64,000 nucleotides of DNA from Telluribacter humicola (GCF_017355935.1 NZ_JAFIQT010000001.1:1736001-1800000); one strand, 5' to 3'; shown: positions 8,627-18,361, counted from the first letter of the stretch. A program made the numbers and translations. Notes: a model not told the origin generated them from the letters alone.

Positions 8627-11035
8627 CTACCGCATCTTCACTACCGTAACGCCTGCACCGCCACGGTCGGCATGCTCATCCTGCATGGAGGCCACGTGCG
8701 GGTAGGTACGCAGGTGCGTACGGACCAGATTGCGCAGGATACCGTCACCCTTGCCGTGCAAGACCCGGATCTCGCCGTAGCCCAGCATCACAGCATTATT
8801 CATAAACTGATCCAACTCCACAATGGCTTCTTCGCCGCGTTTGCCACGAATATCCAGGTTGAAGCTGAAATTCATCATGCGCTCGTTCAGGTCTACGCCG
8901 CCGGTAAAGCTCCGGGTTTTCTTTTCACCGGTAGCCTCTTTATAGGTTTTCTTTGATACCTTTTCGAGCCGGTTGAGCTTCACGTTCGACTTCAAATCTC
9001 CGATGCGTATTTCAGCGTCCTTGCCTTTTAGGGCCAGTACTTCCCCAATGGCTGTCTGGCCGTTGATCCGTACGTAGCTACCTACTGTGATAGCGCCGCT
9101 TTCAGGCTCGTAATCGACTTCGGTATCAACCACCTCGGCAACGGCCTCGGCCTGCAGGTTTTTCTTAGCAAAGCGCTCCAGGTCGGTACGTATTTCACGG
9201 GTAGCTTCCTTCTCAGCTTTATTTTCCTTGATCTCACGGATCGTATTCTCAATCCGCTGGTTAGTTTCGGCCAGGAGGGTACGTGCCTTTTGCTTCGCCT
9301 CGTTGACGATACGCTTCTCATTGTTTTCCAACGAGGTTTTGAGAGCGGTATATTCAGCTAGCTGCTGAGCCAGCTTTCGTTCTTTAATACCTATTTCCAG
9401 ATTCTTCTCCGCAAATACCCGGCGCTCGATATCCAGTTCTTTGAGCAGCTTTTCAAAATTCACCTGCTGGGTACCCAGTTTTTGCTGAGCCCGCTCAATG
9501 ACGCCCTTAGGCAGCCCTATCTTGAAAGCAATCTCGAAGGCAAACGAACTACCCGGCTTGCCAATCTCCAGCTGGTAGAGGGGCTCGAGGTGCTCGCCAT
9601 CAAAGCGCATGGCTCCGTTTACTAAGCCTTCGGTTTTGTCGGCCAGTACTTTCAGGTTAGTGTAGTGCGTATTGACCACACCGTAAGCGCCTGATTGAGT
9701 CAGGTCTTCCAGAATTGCTTCGGCAATGGCACCACCTAGTCCCGGCTCAGTACCCGTACCAAACTCATCGATCAGGAAGAGGGTACGTTTGGTAGCACGG
9801 GCCAGAAACTGACGCATATTGGTCAGATGAGAGCTGTAGGTACTCAGATCATTTTCCAGCGATTGCTCATCACCAATGTCGATGAAGATATTCTGGAAGA
9901 TACCCATAGTAGAACCTTCGGCCATAGGTACCAGCAACCCGCACTGGTACATGTACTGGATCAGCCCGATGGTCTTTAAGGAAACGGATTTACCACCGGC
10001 GTTCGGACCCGAAATGATCAGGATACGCTGCTTCTGGTGGAGTTCGACGCTCAGGGGTACTACCTTTTTGCCCTGCTTCTGGAAAGACAGGTGCAGCAGA
10101 GGGTGCCGCGCATCGCGCCAGGCCACAAACTGCTTGTTTTCAAAATACGGATTGATGGCATCCAACTGAACAGCCAGCTTCGCCTTAGCTCGCAGGAAGT
10201 CCATCAGGCCCAGAAACTGGTAGGCCTTGTTGAGCTCGGGCAGATAGGGGCGTAATTGATCAGTCAGTTGGATCAGGATACGGTTGATCTCGCGTCGCTC
10301 TTCGTATTCAAGCTCACGAATGGCATTGTTGGATTCAAATACTTCCGTGGGCTCTATAAATACCGTCTGACCAGTAGCTGATTCGTCATGGATAAAGCCT
10401 TTCAGCTTGCGCTTGTGCTCGGCGGCAATAGGTATTACCATACGGCCATTTCGGACGGTCAGTGATACATCATCGCCAATCCAGCCGCTGTTTTTGGCTG
10501 TACGCAGGATCGAGTCTAGTTTCTTGCGCATACCAGCCTGCTCGGCGATGAGCTGACGACGTATCCGGGCCAGTTCGGGAGAGGCATTGTCACGTACCTG
10601 GCCGCGATCATCTATTACACGGTCAATGGCTTCGGTCACGCTACGCTCCACCCGGATAGTCTGAGCGTACTCACTCAACAGCGGAAACTCCTCCGGTTCG
10701 TGTTTCTCAAAGAAGCGCAGACACTGACGTATGGTATTCAGCGAAACCTTGATATCATAAAATTCAGCCTGAGTGAGCAGCATACCTTCGATGGCAGCCC
10801 GCTTCAGGTAAGGGGTAGCGTCGAGGTAGTTTTGTGATGGGAACTCTTCGCCGTACTGCACGACCTGCTTCATCTCAGCAGTCTGTCGTACCAGTTTATC
10901 TACCAGTCCAAAATTGTCAGAAAAACGAATTTTTTCAACAAAAGAACGCCCCAATGGACTTACGCAAGCTTCAAGAAGCCATTCGCGGAGGCGATCAAAA
11001 CCTAATTTTTGTTCTATATTATTGGGGTATAGCAT
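8627..11035 (-). CDS. mutS2: Endonuclease MutS2
   Basis: 802 residues, a normal MutS2 length. The order is an N-terminal MutS core/clamp without a mismatch-recognition domain, then an ATPase with Walker A GPNAGGKS (343-350) and the Walker B region FLIDEFGTGTEP, then a coiled-coil (about 520-630), a KOW-like segment and a C-terminal Smr nuclease domain (LDIRGKRGEEA ... VLHGKGDGILR). MutS2 suppresses recombination, and in some bacteria it splits collided ribosomes. The presence of Smr suggests a functional protein. It starts 24 bases after the stop of the 11577 gene and may share its transcript. Confidence 0.95.
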   Translation of the reverse strand: MLYPNNIEQKLGFDRLREWLLEACVSPLGRSFVEKIRFSDNFGLVDKLVRQTAEMKQVVQYGEEFPSQNYLDATPYLKRAAIEGMLLTQAEFYDIKVSLNTIRQCLRFFEKHEPEEFPLLSEYAQTIRVERSVTEAIDRVIDDRGQVRDNASPELARIRRQLIAEQAGMRKKLDSILRTAKNSGWIGDDVSLTVRNGRMVIPIAAEHKRKLKGFIHDESATGQTVFIEPTEVFESNNAIRELEYEERREINRILIQLTDQLRPYLPELNKAYQFLGLMDFLRAKAKLAVQLDAINPYFENKQFVAWRDARHPLLHLSFQKQGKKVVPLSVELHQKQRILIISGPNAGGKSVSLKTIGLIQYMYQCGLLVPMAEGSTMGIFQNIFIDIGDEQSLENDLSTYSSHLTNMRQFLARATKRTLFLIDEFGTGTEPGLGGAIAEAILEDLTQSGAYGVVNTHYTNLKVLADKTEGLVNGAMRFDGEHLEPLYQLEIGKPGSSFAFEIAFKIGLPKGVIERAQQKLGTQQVNFEKLLKELDIERRVFAEKNLEIGIKERKLAQQLAEYTALKTSLENNEKRIVNEAKQKARTLLAETNQRIENTIREIKENKAEKEATREIRTDLERFAKKNLQAEAVAEVVDTEVDYEPESGAITVGSYVRINGQTAIGEVLALKGKDAEIRIGDLKSNVKLNRLEKVSKKTYKEATGEKKTRSFTGGVDLNERMMNFSFNLDIRGKRGEEAIVELDQFMNNAVMLGYGEIRVLHGKGDGILRNLVRTHLRTYPHVASMQDEHADRGGAGVTVVKMR

Positions 11036-11058
11036 TGTATCGTTAAAGTGCGCCTTCC

Positions 11059-11577
11059 TTAGAACACTGACTGAATCTCCTGCTTCAGGACTTTCAGCGC
11101 GTGAGTAGAAGGTTGTATGTCTTGTTGAATTACTTTTTCAAAAATTTTACGCGCCAGATCATTAGCCGGAGCATCGGCCTCTACTTCGCCAGCCGCCTGG
11201 TTAATCAGTGAAACTACTTCGTTCATGGCCTTTTTTATCTCCTCCCAGGCATCGTTACTCATATAGACCTGCTGAGCCAGGTTGTGGTTGAATTCTTCAC
11301 GGATCTCACTCAGAAGTACCTGCTGGAAGTCCAGGGAGCTGGTAGCGGAACCCGCCAGCCGGACTAACAGGTTATTAGGCGTGATGCGTTCCAGAAACAG
11401 GCACATTCGCTCGTAGGCCTGTAAACGAAGTGGGAGTACTGTTTCACTGTTTTTGCTCCGAATGTCCCATCTTTGTTTTTCAAATACACTGCGTGCTACC
11501 GTTGTGATTGTTAAATAAAGGCCGAACATAATAATGCCCGCAACCAGGGCAATCGTAAGCAGTGAATACAGTTCCAT
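11059..11577 (-). CDS. Conserved single-pass membrane protein of unknown function
   Basis: 172 residues from the ATG at 11575-11577 (MELYSLLTIAL). The longer in-frame version would begin with a second hydrophobic stretch that looks like non-coding DNA. One transmembrane helix (about residues 4-25) is followed by a soluble helical region with LQAYERMCLFLERITP and IREEFNHNLAQQVYMSNDAWEEIK. This resembles an uncharacterised family that is common in Bacteroidota. No enzyme motif is visible. It lies immediately upstream of mutS2 on the same strand. Confidence 0.75.
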   Translation of the reverse strand: MELYSLLTIALVAGIIMFGLYLTITTVARSVFEKQRWDIRSKNSETVLPLRLQAYERMCLFLERITPNNLLVRLAGSATSSLDFQQVLLSEIREEFNHNLAQQVYMSNDAWEEIKKAMNEVVSLINQAAGEVEADAPANDLARKIFEKVIQQDIQPSTHALKVLKQEIQSVF

Positions 11578-11742
11578 TATGTTGAGTTTAGTTTTATAGA
11601 ACAACCTTAGCAAAATGCAAAAGTACACTTTTACATAATACATAAAGGTTATTCCAGCCAGGCTGACTGCTTCACACTAGCGTACAGGATACGTACAGTG
11701 TAGATCAGCAAGTGGTCTGGTAGCTTATACTAGTTATTTACA

Positions 11743-12072
11743 ATGAGTATACAAGAGAAAAACAATGATTTGGCAGCTCCGGTTCGCATTACTGAGCGGG
11801 CGCAGCTTGAAATTACAGATACACTCACCGCCAATAAAATACCAGATAGTTATGGTCTGCGGATAGGCATGAAAGGAGGCGCATGCAGTGGTACCTTTTT
11901 GCTGGGTTTTGATACTGCAGGAGCTATGGATCAGGAGTATTTAGTGGATAATGTGAAAATAATTATTGACCGCCGTCACCTGATGTATGTGTTAGGAGTA
12001 ATAGTTGATTATGAGGAAGGTAGCTTTGGTAGAGGATTTACTGTATATTCGCCGGACAAGGTAGATTTGTAG
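11743..12072 (+). CDS. HesB/IscA-like protein lacking the C-terminal cysteine pair
   Basis: 109 residues matching the A-type Fe-S carrier fold: ITERAQLEI near the N-terminus and LRIGMKGGACSGTFLLGF with the first conserved cysteine (Cys48). The C-terminal CGCG motif, which supplies the other two cluster ligands, is replaced by SFGRGFTVYSP, and Cys48 is the only cysteine. It is therefore a degenerate or repurposed IscA-like protein and may not assemble clusters in the classical way. It is followed after 61 bases by the large histidine kinase on the same strand. Confidence 0.85.
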   Translation: MSIQEKNNDLAAPVRITERAQLEITDTLTANKIPDSYGLRIGMKGGACSGTFLLGFDTAGAMDQEYLVDNVKIIIDRRHLMYVLGVIVDYEEGSFGRGFTVYSPDKVDL

Positions 12073-12133
12073 TCAAAATAATTTTTGGCACGATTATCGA
12101 TAGGGACAGTGAGTTGTTATTCCACTACTAACG

Positions 12134-15100
12134 TTGAAGTACTTTAGAAAATATCCTTTCCTGGCAGCTACGCTGGCGTCCCTGGTGCTGGCAGTGGGCT
12201 TTTATTTACTGGAAAGCGGGACTAAACTACGGAAAGCGTACCTGGAGTCAGTGCAGAACCGGGTTGATGAGCAGGTAGAGATAGCTCAGCAGGATATGCA
12301 GCAGGTAGTAGAACAGCTCAAAGCTTCCAAGCCCGGATCCGAAAATATAAACTACCTGGCTAGTCAGCATCCTTACTATCTGTACCGCAACGGGCGGCTC
12401 GTTATGTGGTCAGACTACAAACTGGTACCTGCCTATCAGGATCTGGCCAGGCATCAGGCGCCGGGGTTGATCGATCTCCCGCAGGGACAGTATATACTCC
12501 TGCGCACCACTACTACACACGGGGGAAAGCGCTACGACCTTTTCTCTCTCATTAACCTATATCGTCGTTACAGGACGGATAATAGCTATCTTCAGTCAGG
12601 TTTTAACAAAAAAGTTTTTTCGGCATCACCGCGTTCAATCAGCGGTCCTCCCTTCTCCACTAGTGAGGTGATCGTAGGGCCGGGAGGCAAAGGCATGTTT
12701 ACAGTCGAAATACCCGAAACGGCTATCTATTACAGCCATTCAACTTCGCTGGCTACGATTTCGCTGCTGCTGCTTTCATCAGTATTCTTTGCTATCCACG
12801 TATTTTTTTCAGTACTGCGCTTACGGAGTCGCTATCGTTATGGGTTGGCCTTCTTTTTACTGGCTGGCTACCTGGTGGTGTTGCGGGCGCTGATGATTGC
12901 TTTTTCTATCCCCTATGTTTTCTACGGAGGAGAAGTATTTAGTCCGGAGTACTACAACGCTTCCCGGTTAGTACCGTCGTTGGGTGATATGCTCCTTAAT
13001 GCCATTGCTGCGATCCTGCTACTATTCTATGTTACCAGTATCTATTACCGCACCACATGCTATCAGTGGCTTATTCATCGGTCTGAATTTGGTAAGACTA
13101 TCTTTTCTTTCCTGATCCTGCTGCTAAGCTACGGGCTTTTTTATGGGTTCTACCGGGAGCTGAGCAACCTGTACGAGAAGTCAAACTTTACGCTGGATAT
13201 TACTCTAAGTATATCATTTGGCTCACTCAAGATTGTTTGCCTTCTGACATTCGTAGCCCTGTCTATCATTTATTTCCTGCTGATACACCTGCTCATGGGG
13301 ATATTTCTCCGTCTGAATAAGCAGGTCACGAAAGGGCTGATCATTATTGTTGTATCAACCCTGCTAACCTGGGTAATTGCCTGGGTACTGGATATCTGGC
13401 TTGAGTGGGTATTCCTGGCCCATACGATGTACCTGTTCCTACTGTATTTGATGCGTCTACCTAAGACTTTCTACGGTTTCAGGTATTCAACTACGATCTA
13501 CTATTTTCTCGGAGCTATTACCTGTGCTCTGGCAGGTACTTATGTGGTACATCAGGAAGAGGTTATAAAAGATATTCTGAATAAGAAGGAGTTTGGGGAA
13601 CAGCTATTGAACGAGAACGACCCTTACACAGAGTTTTTGCTCAAGAAGACCAACGAAGCAATTGCCGGTGATAGCACTATTCAGGTAATACTTAAAAACA
13701 AGGCATTGCTGTCGCGGGAGCTGATTCAGCAGAAAATTAAGAGTACTTACCTGGATCAGTACCTGTATAAGTATGATGTAGAGGTAGTATCATTTGATGC
13801 TGAGGGAAAGCCGCTGGATCACCAATCCAAAGCGCTCGACTTTGCGCATTATCAAAACCTGTTTCACAAATCGACCTATTCTACCGATTTTAACGGGATC
13901 TATTTTGTCAATCAACCGGACAAAGGATTTGCCAAACAGTACATAAGCTTTGTGAAGGTGCAGCAGGATTCCACTGACCTGGGGCATATTGTACTTGACC
14001 TTAAGCAAACGGTAGAGATGCCCAAGAACACTTATCCGGAGTTACTGCTGGATGAGCGTTTTGTGCAGGCGGTCGAAACCCGTCAGTACAGCTATGCTAT
14101 TTATGGTCCTAAGGCCCGCCGGGTGTACAGCAGTGGTACCTACAACTATGATGGCAAGTTCCCGCTCTATCTGTTGGGGGAGGGAGTGTTGTTTGAGAAA
14201 GGAGTATCATTGAATGGTTACCGCCACGTAGGTGTCGTCGGATCTAGTAACCGGAAGATTGTTGTGTCGTCCAAAGAGTGGGCCTGGAAGGGTGTTCTGG
14301 CTAATTTTTCCTTTCTGTATTTGATACTGGTGGTATTTGTCGCTATCGTGATAGCAATTCATACAGTCAGGCATAGCTTTTCGGCGATGAAGCTGACCTA
14401 TTCAACCAAGATTCAGGTACTGCTTAATACCGTATTTATCTTTCCCCTGCTGATCATCCTGTTCTTTATCCTGCGCATAGTGTATAGCAACTATGCAGAA
14501 AGTCAGGAGGGAATGTATCTCAATAAGACCTACAATATAGCTTCCAACATCTCAGAGTTTGTATCTGATTTCCAGCAGGGAAAAATGAGTAAGGCTTATC
14601 TGGAGCAGAAGGTACAACAGATTGCTCATGATGCTGACCTGGAGATTAACGTCTATACTACTAATGGTAACTTGCTGCTGGCAACCAATCCGCTGATGTA
14701 CCAGTCGGGGCTTTTAGCCAACTACATCAACCCGCAGGCTTTTCAGCGTATCATTAACGAAAAGGATAATCTGATGCTGCTGAAGGAATCATTAGGCTCA
14801 AAAGAGTACAACACAGCCTATGTAGGACTACAGTCAAATGAGCAGAATCTGATGGGAGTGGTAGGTATACCGTATTTTGACTCGAAACCGGATCTGGACC
14901 GTCAGATCATCGATATCGTAGCCTCTATCTTGATGGTGTTTACGGCTATGCTTCTTGTGTTCCTGGGGGTATCTTATTTTGCTTCTAATCTGTTGATAAA
15001 TCCGCTGCGGGTACTGACACGTAAAATCGGCCGTACTAATCTTAACCAGCTCAACGAGCCTATAGACTGGCGCTCCAAGGACGAGATAGGGTTGCTGATC

Positions 15101-15853
15101 AAGCAGTATAACCGGATGCTTGTCAACCTGGAAGAGAACAAGCAGGTACTGTCAGCCAACGAGAAGCAGTCGGCATGGCGGGAAATGGCCAAGCAGGTAG
15201 CGCATGAAATCAAGAATCCGCTGACCCCAATGAAGCTTACGCTGCAACAGCTCCAGCGTACTATACATCGTGATGATCCTCAGGCGCTCGAGAAAGTAAG
15301 CCGGGCTATGGAATCTATTATTGAGCAGATTGATAATATAGGCCATATAGCCCAGTCCTTTTCGGACATAGCCAAAATGCCTCTTCCACAAAAAGATGTG
15401 TTTGAAGTAACGTCGGTTATTACCAAGGCATCCGAACTGTACGCCAATGACCACAAGATTATCCTGTACCGCGATATTCAGAAGGGACCCATCTATATCA
15501 CCGGAGACCGGAAGCTACTAGGATCTACCATATCCAACCTGATCATCAATGCGAAGCAGTCTGTGCCGGAAAGCCGTAAAACCATTATCAGCATCAAGCT
15601 CTATACGCATAATGACGATTTGCTGATCGAGATCAAGGACAACGGCTCAGGAATACCCAAGAGCATTCATAACAGGGTATTCCTGCCGAACTTTACAACA
15701 CGCGCCGGGGGGTCCGGATTAGGTCTTGCCATGGCCAAGCGTATAGTTGAGCATGCCGGTGGCAATATCTGGTTTGAGACGGAAGAAAACTCGGGTACCA
15801 CCTTCCACCTGTCCATACCCCTCGCCGAGCAATATAGCCAGAGTTACCCCTGA
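12134..15853 (+). CDS. Large membrane sensor histidine kinase (NtrY-like kinase core)
   Basis: 1239 residues. The start is taken as TTG at 12134, because an in-frame stop lies at 12110-12112 and no ATG precedes the first membrane helix. One N-terminal helix and an extracytoplasmic region lead to about seven further helices (about 215-470). A second periplasmic region and a further helix pair follow, then a HAMP region (about 960-1010). The HisKA box has phospho-acceptor His1024 in HEIKNPLTPMKL, resembling NtrY. The HATPase motifs are NGSGIP and GGSGLGLAMA. No response regulator is adjacent, so the partner and signal are unknown. Confidence 0.88.
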   Translation: MKYFRKYPFLAATLASLVLAVGFYLLESGTKLRKAYLESVQNRVDEQVEIAQQDMQQVVEQLKASKPGSENINYLASQHPYYLYRNGRLVMWSDYKLVPAYQDLARHQAPGLIDLPQGQYILLRTTTTHGGKRYDLFSLINLYRRYRTDNSYLQSGFNKKVFSASPRSISGPPFSTSEVIVGPGGKGMFTVEIPETAIYYSHSTSLATISLLLLSSVFFAIHVFFSVLRLRSRYRYGLAFFLLAGYLVVLRALMIAFSIPYVFYGGEVFSPEYYNASRLVPSLGDMLLNAIAAILLLFYVTSIYYRTTCYQWLIHRSEFGKTIFSFLILLLSYGLFYGFYRELSNLYEKSNFTLDITLSISFGSLKIVCLLTFVALSIIYFLLIHLLMGIFLRLNKQVTKGLIIIVVSTLLTWVIAWVLDIWLEWVFLAHTMYLFLLYLMRLPKTFYGFRYSTTIYYFLGAITCALAGTYVVHQEEVIKDILNKKEFGEQLLNENDPYTEFLLKKTNEAIAGDSTIQVILKNKALLSRELIQQKIKSTYLDQYLYKYDVEVVSFDAEGKPLDHQSKALDFAHYQNLFHKSTYSTDFNGIYFVNQPDKGFAKQYISFVKVQQDSTDLGHIVLDLKQTVEMPKNTYPELLLDERFVQAVETRQYSYAIYGPKARRVYSSGTYNYDGKFPLYLLGEGVLFEKGVSLNGYRHVGVVGSSNRKIVVSSKEWAWKGVLANFSFLYLILVVFVAIVIAIHTVRHSFSAMKLTYSTKIQVLLNTVFIFPLLIILFFILRIVYSNYAESQEGMYLNKTYNIASNISEFVSDFQQGKMSKAYLEQKVQQIAHDADLEINVYTTNGNLLLATNPLMYQSGLLANYINPQAFQRIINEKDNLMLLKESLGSKEYNTAYVGLQSNEQNLMGVVGIPYFDSKPDLDRQIIDIVASILMVFTAMLLVFLGVSYFASNLLINPLRVLTRKIGRTNLNQLNEPIDWRSKDEIGLLIKQYNRMLVNLEENKQVLSANEKQSAWREMAKQVAHEIKNPLTPMKLTLQQLQRTIHRDDPQALEKVSRAMESIIEQIDNIGHIAQSFSDIAKMPLPQKDVFEVTSVITKASELYANDHKIILYRDIQKGPIYITGDRKLLGSTISNLIINAKQSVPESRKTIISIKLYTHNDDLLIEIKDNGSGIPKSIHNRVFLPNFTTRAGGSGLGLAMAKRIVEHAGGNIWFETEENSGTTFHLSIPLAEQYSQSYP

Positions 15854-15880
15854 CCGTACCGGAGATACAATAAGTTACTT

Positions 15881-16453
15881 TTAATCTTCTACGGTAACAT
15901 GTTTCCAGTTTTCACCGGAGCGTATTCTGTTCAGCTGTGTGTGTGTAATACCAAATTGCTTAGCGATCATCTTAAGACGGTTTTTCTCGTTCTTAAGTAG
16001 TTTTTTTATCATCTTCACCTTACTCTCAGTAAGCTTGTAGTTGCTGGTACGGCGGGGCATCACCCGGTTTTTCAGGGCAGGATTCTCCCGGTTATGGTCG
16101 GCCATTTCGTCCTTGGTAACCCATTTCAGATTTTCGTAGTAGTTATTCTGCTTGTTGTAATCAAGATGAATAACATACTTCTGAATCTCCTCCTGCCTGT
16201 CCAAAAAGTACTCTGCTACCAGCTTGTGTACGTAGCGGTTAAGCGTACGACCACCTGCCGCCCGTATGTTAAGGGAGCGATAGCCTTGTATCACTGAGCC
16301 CTTAATAATGCTACCGTCCTTAGGGTCATTCTGAAAACTTTTCAGGCGCCCATAGTTGGAAACTTCATAGTGGGGAGCATCCTCGATATCCTCAAATTTG
16401 ATTCTCTTCCACACCTCATTCCAGTAGTTACCGTTTTTCTTGATATCGCTCAT
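15881..16453 (-). CDS. Free-standing NUMOD4/HNH protein with C-terminal helix-turn-helix
   Basis: 190 residues. A NUMOD4 segment (WKRIKFEDIEDAPHYEVSNYGRLKSF) is followed by an HNH core: VHKLVAEYFL, then VIHLDYNKQNNYYENLKWVT. The last 60 residues form a helix-turn-helix-like module (KMIAKQFGITHTQLNRIRSG). The family resembles homing endonucleases of phage introns, but no intron or phage gene is nearby. The usual NH of NHxDxN is IH here, while the following His and Asn are kept. It could be a selfish endonuclease or a domesticated DNA-binding regulator. It converges on the histidine kinase gene with a 27-base gap. Confidence 0.8.
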   Translation of the reverse strand: MSDIKKNGNYWNEVWKRIKFEDIEDAPHYEVSNYGRLKSFQNDPKDGSIIKGSVIQGYRSLNIRAAGGRTLNRYVHKLVAEYFLDRQEEIQKYVIHLDYNKQNNYYENLKWVTKDEMADHNRENPALKNRVMPRRTSNYKLTESKVKMIKKLLKNEKNRLKMIAKQFGITHTQLNRIRSGENWKHVTVED

Positions 16454-16723
16454 AAGTTGATAAAAGTGGGGGTAAACCTGTTTAACATTTTCTTTAACAC
16501 GTTTAACAAAAATAATGTTTTTGAAATTGTGATAAAATAGAAATAAATTAATTCTTAGTGGTTTAGAGTAAAAGTAGTCCTTCGGTTACGTGCAACTTTT
16601 GTTGTACATAGCTGCCTCATTCAAAGCTATTCAACCGGGTGTGGTTGGGTAGCCAGTAGAAACTTTTCCGGTTTTGAACTGTTCTATACATACGTTACGT
16701 ACAGATCTTTAGATTACTAGTTT

Positions 16724-17083
16724 ATGAAGAAAACGCTCATTATTGGAGCCAGTACTAATCCGTCGCGTTACGCGTACATAGCGGCGCATCGCCTGAAGGG
16801 GTTTGGACACCAGATAGTACCCCTCGGAATGAGAGAAGGAGAGGTGGCCGGTGAAAAGATTTTGACTGAAAAGGTTTCCTTAGATGATATTGATACAGTG
16901 ACACTCTACGTAGGGCCACGTAATCAACCTGACTACTACGATTATATTGTGTCATTGAAGCCGAAGCGGGTTATTTTTAACCCCGGCACTGAAAATGATG
17001 AACTGGAAAACCTACTCAGAGAGGAAGGAATAGAACCCCTGGAAGCCTGCACGCTGGTGATGCTTTCGACAGGGCAGTACTAG
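16724..17083 (+). CDS. CoA-binding domain protein
   Basis: 119 residues forming a single Rossmann-like CoA_binding_2 domain: KTLIIGASTNPSRYAY at the start, VTLYVGPRNQPDYYDYI in the middle and VIFNPGTENDELENLL near the end. These small proteins bind CoA or related nucleotides, but their role is generally unknown. The gene is isolated on the plus strand after a 270-base AT-rich gap (16454-16723) in which I see no further gene. Confidence 0.85.
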   Translation: MKKTLIIGASTNPSRYAYIAAHRLKGFGHQIVPLGMREGEVAGEKILTEKVSLDDIDTVTLYVGPRNQPDYYDYIVSLKPKRVIFNPGTENDELENLLREEGIEPLEACTLVMLSTGQY

Positions 17084-17122
17084 TTAGTGATTATGTGAAT
17101 GAGTGAGTGTCGAATGTCAATT
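17084..17122. repeat. Solo copy of the TGA-rich repeat seen beside the four-helix-bundle gene
   Basis: Begins TTAGTGATTATGTGAATGAG and ends TGTCAATT, matching the start (TTAGTGATT) and end (TGTCAATT) of the 4109-4133 flank. It begins one base after the CoA-binding gene's stop codon. No gene accompanies it. The rest of the gap to 17298 shows no recognisable feature. Confidence 0.4.
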
Positions 17123-17298
17123 GCAGAGTGTTGATATTCTGAAGTACTAGGTAGAGCCGAATTATTGTAGGAGTTGTGTTGCAGTAAACTGCTTCGGCAC
17201 CTCCTTACCCACAGTCTTTTTCCTGGTACTTTCCTTTTTACACACTAAAATACAATCCACCACTGCGGTGGCCGCTCATTCACCATTGCTCCACCTAC

Positions 17299-18300
17299 CT
17301 ACCACCTGATCAGCGCTGAAGCCCAGGTGAATCCACTCCCAAAGGCGGCCAGACACAGCAGGTCACCTTCCTTAATACGTCCCTGCTCCCAGGCCTCAGC
17401 CAAAGCAATGGGTATGGAGGCCGCTGTCGTGTTGCCGTAGCGCTGAATATTATTGACTACCTGTTGTTCGGATAGCCCCATCTGCTGTCGTACGTATTCG
17501 CTGATGCGAATATTGGCCTGATGAGGTACCAGCAGGTCTATATCACCCGGTGTCAGACCATTGGCAGCCAGGGCTTCCTCAATTACTTCCGAAAATCGTA
17601 GCACGGCATGCTTGAATACCGCATTGCCATTCATAACTACATCAAAGCCTCCTTCGTCGACCATCTCTTTGGTAGCGGCCCGGTTAGGCCGGCTACTGCC
17701 GGGTTCACGTACATACAGGTCTTCGGCGTAGCGGCCGTCAGCGTGCAGATGGGTAGACAGGATGCGGTGATCGAGTGATGGTGTAGCCTGCAGTACGGCG
17801 GCTCCGGCCCCGTCGCCAAATATAACCGCCACGTTACGACCGGCGGTACTCTTATCAATCCAGGTAGATTGTATCTCTGAACCTACTACCAGGGCTGTAC
17901 GGTACATGCCTGACTTGATAAACTGATCGGCAATGGACAGGGCGTACACAAAGCCTGAGCACTGCTCCCGAATATCGATAACCGGCTTACCCTCCATGCC
18001 CAGCTCTCGCTGCATCAGGAAAGCTGATCCGGGAAAAAAGTAGTCAGGGGTAATAGTGGCATACACGATGACATCAACAACGCCGGGAGAGAGGCCGGCC
18101 CGATCCAGCGCCTGACGGGAAGCTGCCGCGGCCATACTGGCGTTGGTATCCTTGCCATAGGTAAAGTAACGGCGCTCCCGGATACCGGTTCGCTCCTGTA
18201 TCCACTCATCGGATGTTTCCATCCATTGGGTAAGATCCTGGTTCGTGACCACATTCTCCGGTACATAGTAGCCGAGTCCTGTGATACGTGAATAAGTCAT
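17299..18300 (-). CDS. fabH: 3-oxoacyl-[acyl-carrier-protein] synthase III
   Basis: 333 residues, normal FabH length. Catalytic residues are visible: Cys114 in REQCSGFVYA, His in LVPHQANIRI and Asn in RYGNTTAASIP. The substrate-loop arginine in EWIQERTGIRERR is also present. The enzyme condenses an acyl-CoA starter with malonyl-ACP to begin fatty-acid synthesis. It is preceded on the same strand by purS, 61 bases upstream. Bacteroidota often carry several FabH paralogues, so this could serve another acyl-chain product, but its signatures are standard. Confidence 0.93.
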   Translation of the reverse strand: MTYSRITGLGYYVPENVVTNQDLTQWMETSDEWIQERTGIRERRYFTYGKDTNASMAAAASRQALDRAGLSPGVVDVIVYATITPDYFFPGSAFLMQRELGMEGKPVIDIREQCSGFVYALSIADQFIKSGMYRTALVVGSEIQSTWIDKSTAGRNVAVIFGDGAGAAVLQATPSLDHRILSTHLHADGRYAEDLYVREPGSSRPNRAATKEMVDEGGFDVVMNGNAVFKHAVLRFSEVIEEALAANGLTPGDIDLLVPHQANIRISEYVRQQMGLSEQQVVNNIQRYGNTTAASIPIALAEAWEQGRIKEGDLLCLAAFGSGFTWASALIRW

Positions 18301-18361
18301 GGGCCTGTGCAGCGAGTGGGGAGAAAAAGAGTTTTAGCCGGTGACGCCGTTATATAATACC

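Noticed and set aside
15881-16453. Group I intron or intein hosting the HNH protein
   Set aside because: Neither flanking gene is interrupted, and no intron-like structure or splice motif was visible.
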